This document shows positions 6,266 to 8,106 of a stretch of 8,106 nt of DNA, in pieces (position 1 is the first letter of the stretch; every line of letters starts with the position of its first letter). Where the stretch lies: NCBI GenBank assembly GCA_024644505.1, contig JAHEHQ010000108.1:1-8106 (forward strand), read 5' to 3'. Origin of the DNA: Gammaproteobacteria bacterium (lineage in GTDB: Bacteria; Pseudomonadota; Gammaproteobacteria; Chromatiales; Chromatiaceae). The notes under the pieces are model-generated. The model saw nothing but the letters and a program-made list of their open reading frames with translations, searched no databases and was not told the origin of the DNA. A program made the translations under genes and the position numbers.

Positions 6266-6281
6266 TTTGACTTCAGTCAAA
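6266..6281. promoter_or_regulatory. Fnr/Dnr-type box 2, cytochrome proximal
   Basis: TTTGAC-TTCA-GTCAAA is a perfect 16-bp inverted repeat with the same TTGAC/GTCAA half-sites as box 1, centred 38 bp away. A class II arrangement for the plus strand would put the cytochrome transcription start near 6315, but the -10 candidates there (TAGCTT at 6303-6308) are poor. It may therefore serve the cytochrome gene, or be a second upstream site for the haemerythrin promoter. Confidence 0.65.
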
Positions 6282-6487
6282 GTGTGAACTCGTTTAACAG
6301 GTTAGCTTATGCAATGCGTACAAGGGCATCCCGGGGGCAGGAGGTCGCGACCCACCCTGGATCGGATGCCGGATAATGTGCACATATGAGTAAAAGCAGT
6401 ACCGGTTCCTTAGCTACAAAAACCATTCAGTCACCGTTACGGGGATACCCCGCCCGGTGCATAACAAGAATTCAAGGAGTGTGCGAG

Positions 6488-7942
6488 ATGAAACTCCACC
6501 GATGGCTACTCTCCGTTAGTTGCGGACTCTTCATTTCCCTGGGTCAGACCGGCCTATCACTGGCGGCGGACATGGCGGTCAAGACCTTTGACGAGGACCA
6601 GGTCGCCAACAAGGATTGCGTGGGCTGCCACATCAATGTCACTCCCGGCATCGTCAAGCAGCACCTGGAATCCCCCCATGCGAATACCAAGAAAGCCAAT
6701 GACGAGGTCCGCTGTCACGACTGCCACGGCGTGAAGCACAAGACCATGGAAGACTTCGCCAAGTCGGAGATGCCGACATTGGAAACCTGCGGCGAGTGCC
6801 ACAAGAAGCAGATGAATCAGCACAAGGGCGGGAAGCACAACCTGGGCTGGATGGTGATGAAGTCCCAGATTGCCTGGCATGGACAGCCGGGAGCCATCAC
6901 GGAGAAAGGCTATCGCGGCTGCTCCGGCTGTCACAAGATCGGCCAAAAGGGGCTGATGGGCGTGACCGACGGAAACAACGAGGCCGAACTCAAGTATGAC
7001 GGCGGCAAGGAGGCGGCCGGGTACCGCTACGGTAACGCCCAGTGCGATGCCTGCCACACCCGCCACAGTTTCAGGGCATCCGAGGCCAAGGACCCCCGGG
7101 CCTGCTCCAACTGCCACATGGGATTCGACCATCCCCAGTGGGAGATGTACACCTCCTCCAAACATGGCGTGGTCTGGGGTATCGAAGGCCACGTAGAAGA
7201 GAAACGTGCACCCTCCTGCCAGACCTGCCACCTGATGGAAGGCAACCATGAAGTGAGAACCCCCTGGGGCTTCCTGGGTCTGCGCATACCCACCAAAGAA
7301 AATGTTCTGGCCCTTATCGAGGTCGCCCCATCACTCAAGGATCCTCTGACCACACTGGCAGCCGCCCTGCCCTCCGGAAACTACATGGACGTGGACGATG
7401 ATCCCCAGTGGACCCTTGACCGGGCCCTGATCCTGCAGGCCGCCGGTGTACTGGATGCATCGTTCCAGCCGACGGAGAGGTTTGTCGAGATCGTGGTGCA
7501 GGCACAGGCCGCCCGCGGTCCCGAAGAGTTCAACGAGCTGCGCACCCAGATGAAGGCCAATTGCAACAAGTGCCACTCAATGGGCTTCGTGAACGAGCAC
7601 TTCAAGGCATCCGACGAGATCGTGAAGGCGGCCGACCGCGAGTTTGCCAAGGCAATCGCAGCGGTTCAGGGACTCTACAAAGACGGCATACTGCAGAAGC
7701 CCGAGGGCTGGAAATACGCACCCGACCTGCTCCAGTACTATGACGCCAAGACCAAGATCGAGCAGGAACTCTACCTGATCATGCTCGAGTACCGCCAGCG
7801 TACCTTCCAGGGTGCCTTCCATGTCAGCAACGACTACATGCACTGGTACGGTTGGGCACCTCTGAAGACCGCGGTCAACACCATCCTGGAGGAAGAAAAG
7901 CGGATGAGGGCCGAGCACGCACAGAAACATGCCATGAAGTAG
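6488..7942 (+). CDS. hao: Octahaem hydroxylamine-oxidoreductase-like cytochrome c
   Basis: A 484-residue exported multihaem cytochrome. Residues 1-27 are a Sec signal peptide (MKLHRWLL, hydrophobic core, SLAA then DMAV). Eight CxxCH motifs start at C44, C76, C101, C145, C186, C206, C244 and C359. The block around haems 5-7, with CDACHTRHSF, CSNCHMGFDHPQWEMY and CQTCHLMEGNHEVR, is characteristic of the HAO family. All eight are CxxCH, unlike octahaem nitrite reductase, which has one CxxCK. By family order, haem 4 (C145-H149) would be the catalytic one. Tyrosines at 450 and 454 (DYMHWYGW) lie in the region where HAO carries its cross-linking tyrosine; an alignment must decide. Such proteins oxidise hydroxylamine or reduce nitrite/NO in the periplasm. 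The frame stays open upstream to 6386, but ATG 6488 is chosen because AAGGAG (6474-6479) and a clean signal peptide follow from it. No haoB, haoC or c554 gene is adjacent, and a terminator follows. Confidence 0.85.
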   Translation: MKLHRWLLSVSCGLFISLGQTGLSLAADMAVKTFDEDQVANKDCVGCHINVTPGIVKQHLESPHANTKKANDEVRCHDCHGVKHKTMEDFAKSEMPTLETCGECHKKQMNQHKGGKHNLGWMVMKSQIAWHGQPGAITEKGYRGCSGCHKIGQKGLMGVTDGNNEAELKYDGGKEAAGYRYGNAQCDACHTRHSFRASEAKDPRACSNCHMGFDHPQWEMYTSSKHGVVWGIEGHVEEKRAPSCQTCHLMEGNHEVRTPWGFLGLRIPTKENVLALIEVAPSLKDPLTTLAAALPSGNYMDVDDDPQWTLDRALILQAAGVLDASFQPTERFVEIVVQAQAARGPEEFNELRTQMKANCNKCHSMGFVNEHFKASDEIVKAADREFAKAIAAVQGLYKDGILQKPEGWKYAPDLLQYYDAKTKIEQELYLIMLEYRQRTFQGAFHVSNDYMHWYGWAPLKTAVNTILEEEKRMRAEHAQKHAMK

Positions 7943-7985
7943 TCCATCCGGGATAACAACGACGGAGGGGGTCTATCCCCAGCTC

Positions 7986-8016
7986 AGGGGTGCCACAGAG
8001 GTGGCGCCCCTTTTTT
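7986..8016 (+). terminator. Rho-independent terminator after the octahaem cytochrome
   Basis: AGGGGTGCCAC (7986-7996) pairs with GTGGCGCCCCT (8001-8011) over 11 bp with one G-U pair and a 4-base loop AGAG. Six T residues (8011-8016) follow the G+C-rich base. It lies 43 bases after the cytochrome stop and indicates that this gene is the last, probably the only, cistron of its transcript. A weaker GGGGG/CCCC hairpin (7967-7980) precedes it. Confidence 0.92.
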
Positions 8017-8030
8017 ATCTCCGCCGGCAA

Positions 8031-8101
<71 letters not shown>

Positions 8102-8106
8102 AGTGT

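Larger units (their letters stand above)
6159..6487. other. Divergent control region, haemerythrin versus octahaem cytochrome
   Basis: These 329 bases hold no gene. They contain two perfect Fnr-family dyads (6229-6242 and 6266-6281, listed separately). A minus-strand -10-like TAGGAT lies at 6203-6208. A plus-strand GATAAT (6372-6377) is followed by a 10-bp palindrome ATGTGCACAT (6376-6385). A small perfect hairpin, CGGGGATACCCCG (6440-6452), lies in the cytochrome leader, and an AAGGAG ribosome site at 6474-6479 sits eight bases before the cytochrome ATG. If the cytochrome promoter lies near the dyads, the leader exceeds 150 bases; no riboswitch was recognised in it. Confidence 0.6.

Noticed and set aside
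6440..6452. Riboswitch or attenuator in the cytochrome leader
   Set aside because: Only one 5-bp hairpin (CGGGG-ATA-CCCCG) is visible; there is no conserved aptamer-like layout or U-run.
6386..6487. Upstream 34-codon extension of the octahaem cytochrome starting at ATG 6386
   Set aside because: No ribosome site before 6386, and the extension would bury the signal peptide inside the protein. ATG 6488 has AAGGAG eight bases upstream and opens directly with a signal peptide.
6557..7249. 230-codon open frame antisense to the octahaem cytochrome
   Set aside because: It lies wholly within the coding strand of a clear eight-haem protein, in GC-rich DNA where antisense frames stay open by codon bias. 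Its product shows no recognisable domain.

Overview
The window looks like chromosomal DNA of a GC-rich gammaproteobacterium, probably one that meets nitrogen oxides (a denitrifier, or a sulfur oxidiser or related respirer). This is inference. It rests on a NadA whose three cluster cysteines align with E. coli NadA, a Dnr-type Crp/Fnr regulator resembling Pseudomonas DNR, and a hydroxylamine-oxidoreductase-like octahaem cytochrome. No genus can be named from the sequence alone. No mobile element, tRNA, rRNA or CRISPR array was seen.

Layout. (1) 1-219, minus strand: the 5' part of an SCP2-like gene cut by the window edge. (2) 220-600: an AT-rich divergent intergenic region with a perfect 17-bp palindrome beside a TATAAT. 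(3) 601-3242, plus strand: a dynamin-like membrane GTPase followed by quinolinate synthase nadA. (4) 3254-6158, minus strand, in transcription order: a haemerythrin, a DUF2249 protein, a 12-helix NnrS/haem-copper-oxidase-like membrane protein whose start overlaps the DUF2249 stop, and a dnr-type regulator. (5) 6159-6487: a divergent control region with two perfect Fnr-family dyads, TTGAC-N4-GTCAA. (6) 6488-7942, plus strand: an exported octahaem HAO-like cytochrome, closed by a strong intrinsic terminator. (7) 8031-8100: ten perfect copies of the heptamer GTCAGCG.

How it may work together (inference). The Dnr-type regulator has no N-terminal Fe-S cysteine cluster, as expected of the NO-responsive Dnr/Nnr branch. 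Its recognition helix keeps the Fnr-type E-x-x-S-R pattern. Matching dyads lie between haemerythrin and the octahaem cytochrome, and a related one lies upstream of the regulator itself. The simplest reading is a self-contained NO / reactive-nitrogen module. It would pair a cytoplasmic non-haem di-iron protein, a DUF2249 partner and a possible haem/metal membrane protein with a periplasmic octahaem enzyme acting on hydroxylamine or NO. The usual electron-transfer partners of HAO enzymes (haoB, a NapC/cytochrome cM552-type quinol cytochrome) are absent from the window, so the direction of the reaction is open.
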